Origin: Micromonospora parva
Lineage (GTDB): Bacteria > Actinomycetota > Actinomycetes > Mycobacteriales > Micromonosporaceae
DNA: 64,000 nucleotides
Direction of reading: 5' to 3'
Assembly: GCF_000718515.1 (NCBI RefSeq)
Contig: NZ_JNZS01000022.1
Coordinates: 1 to 64,000, forward strand
Shown in pieces: positions 9,280 to 21,152 of this stretch. Below the pieces are notes generated by a model. It ran no database searches. It was not told the DNA's origin and saw nothing but the letters and a program-made list of their open reading frames with translations. Position numbers and translations under genes: made by a program. The stretch's first letter is position 1. Every line of letters begins with the position of its first letter.

Positions 9280-9532
9280 GCGCTCACCTTCGTGGAACGG
9301 ACATTCAGCGACCGATGAGGGATCGAGGCCGGCCAATGAGCGGGACATTCGCAGAGAGCAATTCTTAACCCATGATGCGGTGGGTGTGAAGACGTTCACC
9401 GGCATGGATCGTCGGGCAAAGCGCGAACGGCGCGGGCCGGACCGGTGCCGGCACGGAGATGCGCCGGGCGGAGCGGACAACCCTCGCACGTCCCCACCCC
9501 TCGACCCGTCGGTAGGTCGACATCGCCGGCGC

Positions 9533-10825
9533 TCAGCCGGCGCGCACTTCGGCCGTCGCGCCACCGCGTGCCACCGGCTCGTCCGAGGACGCCGGGATAT
9601 CGATTGTCGCGAGCAGTCTGCGGTGCGCACGAAACGCGACATTGGGTTTGTATGAACGATGTTGCTCCGGCGACAGTCGGAGGCCGGGAATGGTTTGGGC
9701 GAGTCGGCTGATGGCGATGCCGGCCTCAAGTCGTGCCAATCCCGCGCCGATGCAGAAATGTGGACCGTGACCGAACGACAGGTGGTTGCCCACATCGGGT
9801 CGGTGTGGGTCGAACCGGTCCGGGTCCTGGAATGCCGCCGGGTCCCGGTTCGCCGCGCCGATCAACAGCAGGCAGCGTGCCCCGGCGGGGATCGTCACCG
9901 CACCCACTGTGACGTCGCGGGTGGTCACCCGGAGCCAGCCGTCGATGGCCGGCGCGAACCGGAGCGTCTCGGCCACGAAGGCGGGGACGAGCCCCGGATC
10001 CGCGGCGATCGCCGACCACCGCCGGGGATCGGACAGGGCTTGGTCGAGAGCGTGAGCGAGCAACCCGGCGGTGGTCTCGTGCCCCGCGACCAGGAGGTTG
10101 AAGGCAAGGCTCGCCACCTCGGGCACCGTCAGGACGCTGTCGTCGTCGTCGCGGTAGGTCAGGGCCCGGCTGATGAAGTCGTCGCCCTGCTGTCCACTGT
10201 CCACCCGTCGGCGGACCAGCTCTTCGCAGTAGTGCCAGAACTCCAGCAGGCCCTGCGCCAGGCGTACCTGCTCGGCCGGGTCGGGCTGCCCCCAGATGAG
10301 GGCGATCTGACCGTCCGCCCAGCTCCGGATCCGCCCGATGTCCGCGTCGGGCACCCCGAGGATGTCCAGGACCACCAGCAGGGGAAGCTCGGTCGCGAAG
10401 TCCGGGACCAGGTCGACCTGCTCGCCCTGGCGGGCGGCGAGACGGGACACCAGCTGCTCGACCCTTCGCCGGACGATCGCCCCGTACTCGGCCTCGACCC
10501 GCTCGGCGGTGTTCGCGAAGGTCGCCCGCAGGGCCCGGCGGGTGCGTGGGTGCGTCGGTGGGTCCGCGGCGGCCGTCGTGGGTGGCGCGTCGATCTGCAT
10601 GATCACGCTCAGTGCCGCCGGGCAGACCTCGTAGACCGGAACGAGGGTGAGGGCATTGGCGAATGTCGCGGCGTCGGCGAGGGCCCGCCGGACGTGTGCG
10701 TGTCTGCTGATCAACCACAGGTCCAGATCTTCGGCGTAGTGCGCGCCGCCGGGATCGTCGAGAATGCGCCGCCACACGCCAGCCGGGTCGGTGAGATAGA
10801 CCCTACTGAAGGGATTCAGACGCAT
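9533..10825 (-). CDS. Cytochrome P450
   Basis: 430-residue soluble bacterial P450. Seen directly: I-helix oxygen-activation motif AGHETT (247-252), K-helix ETLR (286-289), and heme-ligand loop FGHGPHFCIGAGLAR with thiolate C358. Length and motif spacing fit actinobacterial CYP105/107-like enzymes that hydroxylate natural products, but the substrate is not predictable. The start ATG (10823-10825) follows an excellent AGGAGG six bases upstream. No ferredoxin or reductase gene is adjacent, so electrons must come from elsewhere. A 35-codon frame overlaps its start, and a 254-bp gap separates it from the downstream XRE gene. Confidence 0.95.
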   Translation of the reverse strand: MRLNPFSRVYLTDPAGVWRRILDDPGGAHYAEDLDLWLISRHAHVRRALADAATFANALTLVPVYEVCPAALSVIMQIDAPPTTAAADPPTHPRTRRALRATFANTAERVEAEYGAIVRRRVEQLVSRLAARQGEQVDLVPDFATELPLLVVLDILGVPDADIGRIRSWADGQIALIWGQPDPAEQVRLAQGLLEFWHYCEELVRRRVDSGQQGDDFISRALTYRDDDDSVLTVPEVASLAFNLLVAGHETTAGLLAHALDQALSDPRRWSAIAADPGLVPAFVAETLRFAPAIDGWLRVTTRDVTVGAVTIPAGARCLLLIGAANRDPAAFQDPDRFDPHRPDVGNHLSFGHGPHFCIGAGLARLEAGIAISRLAQTIPGLRLSPEQHRSYKPNVAFRAHRRLLATIDIPASSDEPVARGGATAEVRAG

Positions 10826-10910
10826 GGAAAGCCTCCTGACGCACGCGGCGCGAAACCGGCAGCGCCCCCATTTGGCGATCCACTTCGGCGATGCCGATAA
10901 TGGCGCTCAT
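10803..10910 (-). CDS. Possible 35-residue leader or peptide ORF overlapping the P450 start
   Basis: An ATG-initiated 35-codon frame (MSAIIGIAEVDRQMGALPVS, then 15 more residues ending ASESLQ) stops 22 nt inside the P450 gene. A GAGG element lies close upstream. The arrangement would allow translational coupling. It has no tyrosine, tryptophan or cysteine, so it does not look like the precursor of a P450-crosslinked RiPP. The rest of the interval up to 11155 is comparatively AT-rich (for example around 10957-10980) and holds another unsupported 43-codon frame. May be chance. Confidence 0.28.
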   Translation of the reverse strand: MSAIIGIAEVDRQMGALPVSRRVRQEAFHASESLQ

Positions 10911-11155
10911 CTGCCTCTGGCCCTTTACGGTGCGCTGGCCAGGCGTACAAGTCAAGATTGGTTTTCGTCTATTTATTGCTCGGCCTGATTGCGTGTTGCA
11001 ACAGCCGGGCGAACCTGGCGGGATGCAACTTGCGGCACGGCCCTTGCCCGGAATAGCCGACCCGGTCGGACGGTGCAATCGACTCGCCGATTCCCCTCAT
11101 GACCGGGGAAACGACCCCCGGGACGACGAGTGACGCCGCCGGGCCGGTGACAACG

Positions 11156-11192
11156 GTGCGGGGGGTTCCAGCCCAGGCCGGACCCCCCGCAC
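11156..11192 (-). terminator. Terminator hairpin after the GH2 gene
   Basis: An 11-bp perfect stem, GTGCGGGGGGT (11156-11166) with ACCCCCCGCAC (11182-11192), around a 15-nt loop, 21 nt past the GH2 stop codon. Confidence 0.7.
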
Positions 11193-11212
11193 GTCGGGTC
11201 GTGACGACCCGG

Positions 11213-13567
<2,355 letters not shown>

Positions 13568-13734
13568 GCCGTCTCCGAGGGGGGCGGGTTGCCACGGGCG
13601 GTGCAGCCAGGCCCGAAGCGCGTGGGTGGTGGGCATCGGGTGGTCATTGACGGGGGACGGGCGTCAGCGACGGACGTCGGGTGGGATCTCCACCCGCCGA
13701 CGGTGGTCGGCATATTGACATCTGTCTTCGCCTG

Positions 13735-13770
13735 TATAACGTTATAGAGCCGCGCTGGGCGTCCCGTCAA
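13735..13770 (-). promoter_or_regulatory. GH2 promoter overlapped by a LacI-type operator
   Basis: On the minus strand a -35 TTGACG (13770-13765), an 18-nt spacer and a -10 TATAAC (13746-13741) face the GH2 gene. The -10 is half of a perfect 12-bp palindrome with a central CG, TATAACGTTATA (13735-13746), the usual form of LacI-family operators. Repressor bound here would occlude RNA polymerase. The leader to the GH2 start is about 170 nt. The LacI gene reads away on the other side, so autoregulation is plausible. Confidence 0.7.
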
Positions 13771-13826
13771 TGCTTGTTCGTCGATGCCCGGCCGGCCCGC
13801 CGGTCGACGTCGCGAAAGGGTGGTGG

Positions 13827-14843
13827 ATGGGCGTCAGCCTGAAGGACATCGCCCAGCGCGCCGGTGTCTCGCTGGCTACTGTCTCGAACGTGGTGAACGG
13901 GTACCGCCCGGTGGGGGAGCGGACCCGACAACGGGTGCAGCAGGCGATCGACGAACTCGGTTACAGCCCCAACCTCGGTGCCCGGCACCTGCGCCGCGGT
14001 CGCACCGGCCTGATCGCCCTGGCTGTCCCGGAGCTGACCAACCCCTACTTCGCCGAACTCGCCGAGATCGCCATCTCCGAGGCCGCCGGGCTCGGCTACA
14101 CCCTCGTCATGGAGAACACCGCCGCCGACCGGGAGGCGGAGCTGGCGCTCCTCGACGGCACCCGGCAGCGCGTCATCGACGGCCTGATCCTCAGCCCGGT
14201 GCGCATCGGCCGGGAGGAGGTGCTGGCCCGCACCGCCGGCGGGCCGCTCGTGCTGATCGGTGAGGGCGTCTACGACGTGCCGCACGACCACATCGCCATC
14301 GACAACGTCGCGGCCAGCCACGCGGCGATCCGGCATCTCGTGGCGATCGGCCGTCGCCGGATCGCGTTCATCGGCGCCACCGCTGGCGGCGACCGGCAGT
14401 CGGCCCACCTGCGGGTCCGGGGCTACCGGGAGGCCCTGGCGGCGGCCGGCCTGCCGTACCGACCGCTGTTGGTCGCCCGCACCGACGCGTTCGGCCGGCT
14501 CGACGGCAGGCGGGCCATGCACGACCTCCTCGCTCGCGGTGACCGGCCGGACGCGGTGTTCGCCTACAACGACCTGGTCGCCATCGGCGCGCTGCGGGCG
14601 CTGGCCGAGGCCGGCCACCGGGTTCCCGAGGACGTCGCGGTGGTCGGCATCGACGACATCGAGGACGGGCGGTTCAGCGCACCGACCCTCACCACCATCG
14701 CCCCGGACAAGAGGGAGATCGGCCGTCTCGCGGTACGCCGTCTCGTCGCCCGCATCGAGGGCGCGGAGGTCGCGGGGCCGCTGAGCGTGCAGACACCGTT
14801 CCGCCTCATCCGCCGGGAGAGCACGGGCACCCCGGGCGGCTGA
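13827..14843 (+). CDS. LacI-family transcriptional regulator
   Basis: 338 residues from ATG 13827 (preceded by AAAGGG). The N-terminal HTH is SLKDIAQRAGVSLATVSNVVNGY with the hinge-helix sequence NLGARHLRRGRTG. The C-terminal type-1 periplasmic-binding effector domain spans about 60-330, with FAYNDLVAIGALRALAEAGHRVPEDVAVVGIDDI near the end. An upstream in-frame ATG at 13770 would add 19 residues not matching the family. Divergent from the GH2 gene, so most likely the repressor binding the 13735-13746 palindrome and responding to a sugar released by that enzyme. Confidence 0.93.
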   Translation: MGVSLKDIAQRAGVSLATVSNVVNGYRPVGERTRQRVQQAIDELGYSPNLGARHLRRGRTGLIALAVPELTNPYFAELAEIAISEAAGLGYTLVMENTAADREAELALLDGTRQRVIDGLILSPVRIGREEVLARTAGGPLVLIGEGVYDVPHDHIAIDNVAASHAAIRHLVAIGRRRIAFIGATAGGDRQSAHLRVRGYREALAAAGLPYRPLLVARTDAFGRLDGRRAMHDLLARGDRPDAVFAYNDLVAIGALRALAEAGHRVPEDVAVVGIDDIEDGRFSAPTLTTIAPDKREIGRLAVRRLVARIEGAEVAGPLSVQTPFRLIRRESTGTPGG

Positions 14844-14867
14844 CAACCGGTCGCACCGGCGCACCGG

Positions 14868-14925
14868 GCGAGATCCATAACGCCGGTGGTACGACCCAGA
14901 GAGGATGACCCGCGAGATCCATAAC
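14868..14925 (+). repeat. Direct repeat upstream of the trypsin gene
   Basis: Two perfect 14-bp copies of GCGAGATCCATAAC (14868-14881 and 14912-14925), 44 bp apart, roughly four helical turns. They lie 70-130 bp upstream of the protease start, so they look like paired regulator-binding sites. AT-richer than their surroundings. Confidence 0.6.
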
Positions 14926-14939
14926 TCTCAATATGATGA

Positions 14940-15861
<922 letters not shown>

Positions 15862-15866
15862 CCACT

Positions 15867-15900
15867 CGGGCGGTCCGGACGGCACGGTCCGGGCCGCCCG
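15867..15900 (+). terminator. Terminator hairpin after the protease gene
   Basis: CGGGCGGTCCGGAC (15867-15880) pairs, with one wobble/mismatch, with the segment 15887-15900 around a short loop, about 80 nt past the protease stop. Confidence 0.6.
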
Positions 15901-15995
15901 TTCGCGTCGTGCCCACGGGCGGGCGGCGAGTGGGCCACCCGACAGAAACGGCGGGCCGTCAGTGCGACGCCGGCCGCAGCGGCGATGATGGGCCG

Positions 15996-16847
15996 GTGAA
16001 GATCCTGTCCATCCAGTCGTCGGTCGCCTACGGCCACGTCGGCAACTCGGCGGCGGCCTTTCCGCTGCAACGCCTCGGGCACGAGGTCTGGCCGGTCCTG
16101 ACCGTGCACTTCTCCAACCACACCGGGTACGGCGCGTGGCGGGGCCCGACGCTCCCCGCGGCGGACGTGGCGGAGGTGATCGCCGGAATCGGGGACCGCG
16201 GGGTCCTCGGCGACGCCGACGCGGTGCTCTCCGGCTACCAGGGCGACCCGGCGGTGGGCGCGGTGATCCTGGACGCGGTGGCGACGGTGAAGGCCGCCAA
16301 CCCGGACGCCGTGTACTGCTGCGACCCGGTGATGGGCGACGCCGGCCGGGGCATGTTCGTCCGGCCCGGAATTCCGGAGTACCTCCGCGACACCGTCGTG
16401 CCCCGTGCGGACATCATCACGCCGAACCACTTCGAGCTGGACTTCCTCGCCGGCCGCACGACGACATCGCTGGCCGAGGTGCTCGACGCTGTCGACGTGG
16501 TGCGCGCGAACGGGCCACGGCACGTCCTGGTGACCAGCGTGCTGCACGGCGACCTGCCGCCGGACTCGCTGGAGGTGGTGGCGGTCTCCGACGAGGGCGC
16601 CTGGGCGGTGACCACACCGCTGCTGCCGATCAACCCGAACGGTGGGGGCGACGTCACCGCGGCGCTGTACCTCGCGCACCTGTGCACGACCGGCTCACCC
16701 GCGACCGCGCTGGAACGCACCATCGCCTCCGTCTACGCCGTGCTCGAGGCGACTGTCGCGGCCGGCACCCGGGAGATCCAGCTGATCGCGGCGCAGGACG
16801 TGATCGCCGACCCGCCGACCCGCTTCGCCGCCCGCCGGCTGCGCTGA
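15996..16847 (+). CDS. pdxY: Pyridoxal/pyridoxamine kinase (PdxY/PdxK family)
   Basis: 283 residues from GTG 15996. It phosphorylates pyridoxal, pyridoxamine or pyridoxine in the B6 salvage pathway. Family blocks: KILSIQSSVAYGHVGNSAAAFPLQRLG at the start, DAVLSGYQGD, YCCDPVMGD, ITPNHFELDFL and the ATP/anion-hole loop NPNGGGDVTAALYLAH, where many relatives have GTGD. The open frame extends upstream to 15909, but homology begins at the GTG. No clear Shine-Dalgarno, so translation may be leaderless. Convergent with the small monooxygenase gene. Confidence 0.92.
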   Translation: MKILSIQSSVAYGHVGNSAAAFPLQRLGHEVWPVLTVHFSNHTGYGAWRGPTLPAADVAEVIAGIGDRGVLGDADAVLSGYQGDPAVGAVILDAVATVKAANPDAVYCCDPVMGDAGRGMFVRPGIPEYLRDTVVPRADIITPNHFELDFLAGRTTTSLAEVLDAVDVVRANGPRHVLVTSVLHGDLPPDSLEVVAVSDEGAWAVTTPLLPINPNGGGDVTAALYLAHLCTTGSPATALERTIASVYAVLEATVAAGTREIQLIAAQDVIADPPTRFAARRLR

Positions 16848-16878
16848 CGGCGGGTCGGGCCGCACGGGTCGGCGACGG

Positions 16879-17211
16879 TCAGCGGCCCTCGGGGACGGCC
16901 ATCTCACCGAGCAGCGACCAGTCCTCCTGCGGCACCGTGGCGTTCACGATGCGCGGGGTCTCGGCGAGGTGCGGCGGAAGGGTCTCCTGGGCCGCGCGGA
17001 AATGGGCGGACTGCACGTGGGCCGCACCGGCCTGGTCGTCGCGGAACGCCTCGACCAGCACGTACTCGGTCGGGTCGTCCACACTGCGGGACCAGTCGAA
17101 CCACAGGCAGCCCGGCTCGGCGCGGGTCGCCTCGGTGAACTCGGCGGCGATCTGCGGCCACCGGTCGGCGTGCTCGGGCCGGATCCGGAACTTGGCGGTA
17201 ATGAAGATCAT
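16879..17211 (-). CDS. Antibiotic biosynthesis monooxygenase (ABM) domain protein
   Basis: 110 residues forming a single ferredoxin-like ABM fold: MIFITAKFRIRPEHADRWPQ, EPGCLWFDWSRSVDDPTEYVLVEAFRDDQAGAAHVQSAHF. These dimeric proteins include quinol monooxygenases (YgiN), heme-degrading and polyketide-oxidising enzymes, as well as uncharacterised stress proteins. The ATG lies only 9 bp after the HerA-like stop, so it is probably cotranscribed with that cluster. No functional link is evident. Confidence 0.88.
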   Translation of the reverse strand: MIFITAKFRIRPEHADRWPQIAAEFTEATRAEPGCLWFDWSRSVDDPTEYVLVEAFRDDQAGAAHVQSAHFRAAQETLPPHLAETPRIVNATVPQEDWSLLGEMAVPEGR

Positions 17212-17220
17212 GGCCTCAGG

Positions 17221-20200
17221 CTACCCAGCCGGGCGGGCCCGGGCGACGACCTCCTCGGGGGTCAACGGCGCCTTCGGGTGGTGGGTCAGGCACAGCGGGG
17301 TGCGGACCTTGACGAACGAGAATCCCTCCCCGGCGGCGTAGAACTCACCGCTGTTGAGCAGGCCGATGTCCGGCAGCCGTCCACCCTTGGCCTCGGCGAG
17401 CTGCCGGGCCGCGTCGATCTGCGCCGGCGCGTTGAGCAGCCCGAAGAACTGCGTGGTCGCGTTGCCGGAGATCTGGTTGTGCAGACCCTTGGGCGCCTGC
17501 GTGGCGAAGACCAACCCGAGCCCGTACTTGCGGGCCTGCGAGGCCAGCGCGATCGTGCTGGCGGTGCAGGCCGTGGTGGCGGTCGAGGGCGCGAGCGTCT
17601 GCGCCTCGTCCATCACGAACAACCCACCCAGCGGTCGGTCACCGGCGGGGTGCCGTTTGATCCACGCGAAGAGCGCCATCTGCAACTGGTTGACGAAGCT
17701 CTGCCGCTCCTGATCGGAGGTGAGGCCGACGAAGCTGATCACCGACACCCGGGCCCGTCGCCCGGCCGACGGTGTCAGCAGCAGCCCTGGATCGGCAGGT
17801 GCGCCCACCCCGCCGAAGAGGGGATCGGTGACCATCGCCGCCTTGAGCGCCTCGGCCAACTCCTCGGCGAGCTTCCCGGCGCGGGCCAGCCGACTGACCC
17901 CGTCGGGCAGGTCGGTGAGGAACTCGGTGAAGCCGGGCAGGCCCACCATCCCGCTTCGCGCGTACGCCTGGAGGGCCTCGGTGAGGACGGCCTTGCCCTG
18001 CTGGGCGAGCCGGCTGGAGCGGTCCACGCCGGCCCGAGGCGCGAGCGCTTCCACGGCGGAGCGGACGGCCTGGTCGAACTCGTCCGGCCAGTCCCGCAGG
18101 GAGGTGAAGTCGGGCAGCGGTTGGAAGCTCAGCGGCCGACCGGCGGTGACCCGGGGCGTCCAGACCACCACCTCGGTGTGCGCGAGGTAGTCGGTGGCCC
18201 GTTCGGCGTCGCCGGGGCCCCAGCCGTCGGGCGGGTCGGGCCAGGCGTCACCGAGCCGGGCCAGGTCGTTGTTGGGGTCGAGAACGATCGCGGAGACACC
18301 CGCGCGGGCGCACTCCTCGACCAGCCGACGGATGAGCACGGTCTTGCCCGAGCCCGAGCCGGCGAACACCACGGCGTGCCGGCGCAGCGACTCCAGGGGC
18401 ACCGTGAACGGGTGACCACCGTCGACGGTCCGCCCCAGCCCGACGGCCCGACCGTCCTCGTCGACAGCGGGGTCGACCGGGTCCGCGGGCGCCGAGCTGC
18501 TCGACTGACCGGCTGCCACCTCGCCGACCGGCGTGTCCGCGGCGTCGGGACCGGGGCCACCCGACGGTGGCTCGCCGTCGTCGGGCGTCGTCGACCCGGC
18601 CGCACCGCGCGTCCCGTCGGGCCCGGGCAGGACCGTCCGGAACAGCTCGGTGCCGCTGGCCGGACGGCGGGCCACCAGCCACTCCTGCAACGCCGTGGAC
18701 GGCTCGGCCGCCATCACCCGCAGTGCCGCGAAGACCCGCAGGTCCGCCTCCGGCACGGCGCACCGCAGACCGCCGGCCGCGTCGAAACCGGTCAACACCT
18801 CGGTCGTACGCTTCCCGGTCGGCCACGGACCGTTGCGCAGCAGGACCAACCGCCGTTGGGGCAGGTCCCGGTCCAACCCGGCCAGGGTGCACGCCGCCTT
18901 GACCCGGGCGGTCACGGCGATGGCATTCGGGTGCGCGATGGCCCGGAAGCACCAGTGCGCCTCGTTCTCGGTGGCCTCGTCGAGCACCTCGATCAGCCGC
19001 CCGTGCAGCGCGGGCTTGCGACCGGGCGGCGGATCGTACTTGTAGGTGGCGCCGGTCGGCGCCTGCTCGGCGATCCACGCGGCCAGGCCGGCGGCGAGCA
19101 GCGGCGGCATGTGCACGTCCTCGCCGGCCGGGTCGACGGCGGCCGACACGTCCGCGGCCGCGACCAGATCGGCGAACCGTGCGTCCAACTCGTGCAGGCG
19201 GCGCTCGTCAGTCGTCGGGTCACCGGAAGCGGCACGGACGGCGCTCACCGCCGGCGTGGACTCGGCGCCGTCGATGAGCCGGTCCAGCTCGACCACCTCG
19301 TCGCGGTCCCGGCACCAGGCGAGGTGGCGGTCCACCCGGCGAAGCAGCGCGCGTGGGGTCAGGGTGGGTGCGTCGGCGAAGGCGGCGGGTGCGATCGGCC
19401 AGGTGGGGTGCGGTGGCACGAAGCGTGGGCCGGCGAAGGCGGCGGCGAGACGCTTCGCCACGATCGCCTGCCCGATCTCCGGGGTGGGGATCCGGTCCGG
19501 CAGGGTCGCCGTGCGGAAGCGGTCGCCGACCGGGGTGGGCGCGGTGCGGGTCATCAGCACCCAGGTGTCCGGCAGGCACGAGACCACGACAAGCGTGCGG
19601 CGGGTGATGTCGCGGAGCTTGAGCAGGCCGTCGGCAATCGGGCCGAGCATCTTGGCCTGGCCGTCCTCCAGCCCCTGGTGCTGGTTGAGCAGTGACGTGC
19701 TGGTCTGGGCGAACAGCGTGTCGAGCTGGTCCACGGCGATGACCGTCGGGTCCAGGGTCAGCGCCATCAGCCGGGAGATGTCCTGCACGACCTGCTGCGG
19801 CGTGCGGATCGCGGCGCTCAAGCCCCACGCCGCCCGCGCCGCCGGGTCACCCGGTTCGGAGATCAGGTGGGCGTAACCGACGTCCTGCGCCTCGAAGTCG
19901 ACAGCACCGTGCAGGACGAGCGCCCGAGCGGTGTCCTGGGCGTCCCGCCCGACCTCCCGATCGCGCTCACGCAGCGCCCAGATGAAGGTGTCGAGCTGGG
20001 CGCGGGTCACCGGCCGGGCCCCGGCGACCGCGTCGCGGACCTCCACCGGCAGGCCGAGCTGCGGGGTGAGCCGACGGAGGAAGGTCTTCAGCTGGGTGCC
20101 CCAGCCGACATGGGCGCGGCCCATCCCCTCCACCAGGGCCAGGGCCACACTTTCCCAGAACGTCTTGCCACTGACCATGTCGACCAGGAAGAAGTAGCCA

Positions 20201-20457
20201 CCGTCGCGCTGGATCCGTTCGCGCACCGCCCCGAGCAGGTGCGTCTTGCCGGCGCCCGCGCGGCCCTGCATGGCCACCCCGAGCGGCATGCTCGTGTCGT
20301 CGGTGCGGGCCCGCGCCACCCCGCGCAGGATCTCGGCCGCCACCTTCTCGTGCAGCTCCGGCACGTTGTGCGGGCTGGGTCGCCAGACGTCGTCCGGGGT
20401 GACCGCCGGGTTGAGACTCACCGCTTCCAGCGCGGCCCGCTGGTCGTCGGAGATCAT
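17221..20457 (-). CDS. Two-ATPase protein: N-terminal AAA/STAND-like domain plus C-terminal HerA/FtsK-type translocase
   Basis: 1078 residues, cytoplasmic. Domain 1 (about 40-400): Walker A GRAGAGKT (K71), Walker B TVIAVDQLD (about 238-246) and a C-terminal helical part, as in ORC/STAND or DUF2791-like ATPases. Middle (about 415-610): a domain I do not recognise. Acidic/Pro-Gly linker about 611-680. Domain 2 (about 685-1060): HerA-like hexameric translocase with Walker A AGSGSGKT (K705), Walker B GLFVMDEAQ (D950, E951) and FATQAP (about 984-989). HerA proteins pump DNA for partner nucleases. It overlaps the winged-helix gene by 4 bp, and a nuclease gene is next upstream, which suggests a DNA-processing complex, perhaps anti-phage. 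Confidence 0.85.
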   Translation of the reverse strand: MISDDQRAALEAVSLNPAVTPDDVWRPSPHNVPELHEKVAAEILRGVARARTDDTSMPLGVAMQGRAGAGKTHLLGAVRERIQRDGGYFFLVDMVSGKTFWESVALALVEGMGRAHVGWGTQLKTFLRRLTPQLGLPVEVRDAVAGARPVTRAQLDTFIWALRERDREVGRDAQDTARALVLHGAVDFEAQDVGYAHLISEPGDPAARAAWGLSAAIRTPQQVVQDISRLMALTLDPTVIAVDQLDTLFAQTSTSLLNQHQGLEDGQAKMLGPIADGLLKLRDITRRTLVVVSCLPDTWVLMTRTAPTPVGDRFRTATLPDRIPTPEIGQAIVAKRLAAAFAGPRFVPPHPTWPIAPAAFADAPTLTPRALLRRVDRHLAWCRDRDEVVELDRLIDGAESTPAVSAVRAASGDPTTDERRLHELDARFADLVAAADVSAAVDPAGEDVHMPPLLAAGLAAWIAEQAPTGATYKYDPPPGRKPALHGRLIEVLDEATENEAHWCFRAIAHPNAIAVTARVKAACTLAGLDRDLPQRRLVLLRNGPWPTGKRTTEVLTGFDAAGGLRCAVPEADLRVFAALRVMAAEPSTALQEWLVARRPASGTELFRTVLPGPDGTRGAAGSTTPDDGEPPSGGPGPDAADTPVGEVAAGQSSSSAPADPVDPAVDEDGRAVGLGRTVDGGHPFTVPLESLRRHAVVFAGSGSGKTVLIRRLVEECARAGVSAIVLDPNNDLARLGDAWPDPPDGWGPGDAERATDYLAHTEVVVWTPRVTAGRPLSFQPLPDFTSLRDWPDEFDQAVRSAVEALAPRAGVDRSSRLAQQGKAVLTEALQAYARSGMVGLPGFTEFLTDLPDGVSRLARAGKLAEELAEALKAAMVTDPLFGGVGAPADPGLLLTPSAGRRARVSVISFVGLTSDQERQSFVNQLQMALFAWIKRHPAGDRPLGGLFVMDEAQTLAPSTATTACTASTIALASQARKYGLGLVFATQAPKGLHNQISGNATTQFFGLLNAPAQIDAARQLAEAKGGRLPDIGLLNSGEFYAAGEGFSFVKVRTPLCLTHHPKAPLTPEEVVARARPAG

Positions 20458-21152
20458 GCCGGGCCGATCGCCAGGGCGTGGTTGTCCTCGTTCCCGATGC
20501 GGACGGCCGCGGCCCGGTCCCGTGCGGTCAGCGACTTGGTGTTCGCCACCGGAATGATGCGGACGTCCTCCCGACCGACCATCGCCCGCAGCGCGGCGTC
20601 CAGGGCATCCCGGTCGGTGTCGGCGAGCTGCTCGCGGACGTCGGCGAGGCCGACCCAGGCGCCCGGGGCGGTGGCCAGATCACGGTACGCCGACCGGACC
20701 AGCGCCTCGACCTCCGCTGCGGGCACCGGTGTGACCGCAGCGGGGGCCGGTGCCTCGTGCCGAGGCTCACTGGCCGCCAGCGCCGGTGCCCCGGTCTGCT
20801 TGAAGAAGTCGCCGTGGCTGACCCGCAGCCGGTCCAGCGAACGGTGCAGGTTGGACAGCACGACGAAGAGCGACCGCGTGGTCGAGCCGCCCTGCTTGGG
20901 CGGCGCGGAGCTGTGCAGCTGACGGGCCACCCGCCAGCCCTCGTCGGTCAGCTCGTGGGCGAACGGTCGGTGCGTCCGATCGGTGTCGACCAGGCCCAGG
21001 TCGACGAGCTTCGTGTTGTCCTTACCGGTCAGCGTGAAACCGGCCAGCTCTTTCAGCTCGACGTTGGTGAGTCGGCGCGCCTCGACCATCAGCACCACGA
21101 GGGCGTTGATCTGGTTCGGCGTCAGGTGCGGGACGTCCGCCGGGCTCGTCAT
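20454..21152 (-). CDS. Winged-helix-like accessory protein of the HerA cluster
   Basis: 232 residues, not recognised as a named family. Residues about 8-85 resemble a winged helix: LTPNQINALVVLMVEARRLTNVELKELAGFTLTGKDNTKLVDLGLVDTD, then a wing HELTDEGWRVARQLH. Then a helical stretch, an Ala/Pro linker (about 125-150) and a second small helical or winged-helix unit. Overlaps both neighbours by 4 bp (ATGA), so its stoichiometry is probably coupled to the ATPase and nuclease. Possible roles are DNA recognition or bridging nuclease and translocase; this is inference. Confidence 0.7.
   Translation of the reverse strand: MTSPADVPHLTPNQINALVVLMVEARRLTNVELKELAGFTLTGKDNTKLVDLGLVDTDRTHRPFAHELTDEGWRVARQLHSSAPPKQGGSTTRSLFVVLSNLHRSLDRLRVSHGDFFKQTGAPALAASEPRHEAPAPAAVTPVPAAEVEALVRSAYRDLATAPGAWVGLADVREQLADTDRDALDAALRAMVGREDVRIIPVANTKSLTARDRAAAVRIGNEDNHALAIGPA

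Noticed and set aside
8797..9795. 332-residue version of the XRE gene
   Set aside because: The extra 170 residues overlap the P450 3' end and have no ribosome site; the ATG at 9279 gives the family-like protein.
10826..11100. Search for a biarylitide-type pentapeptide (M-x-Y-x-H/W) gene beside the P450
   Set aside because: No such short frame was found in the upstream interval on the P450 strand.
16969..19695. 908-codon open frame antisense to the HerA-like gene
   Set aside because: Shadow of the sense gene; low-complexity and no motifs.
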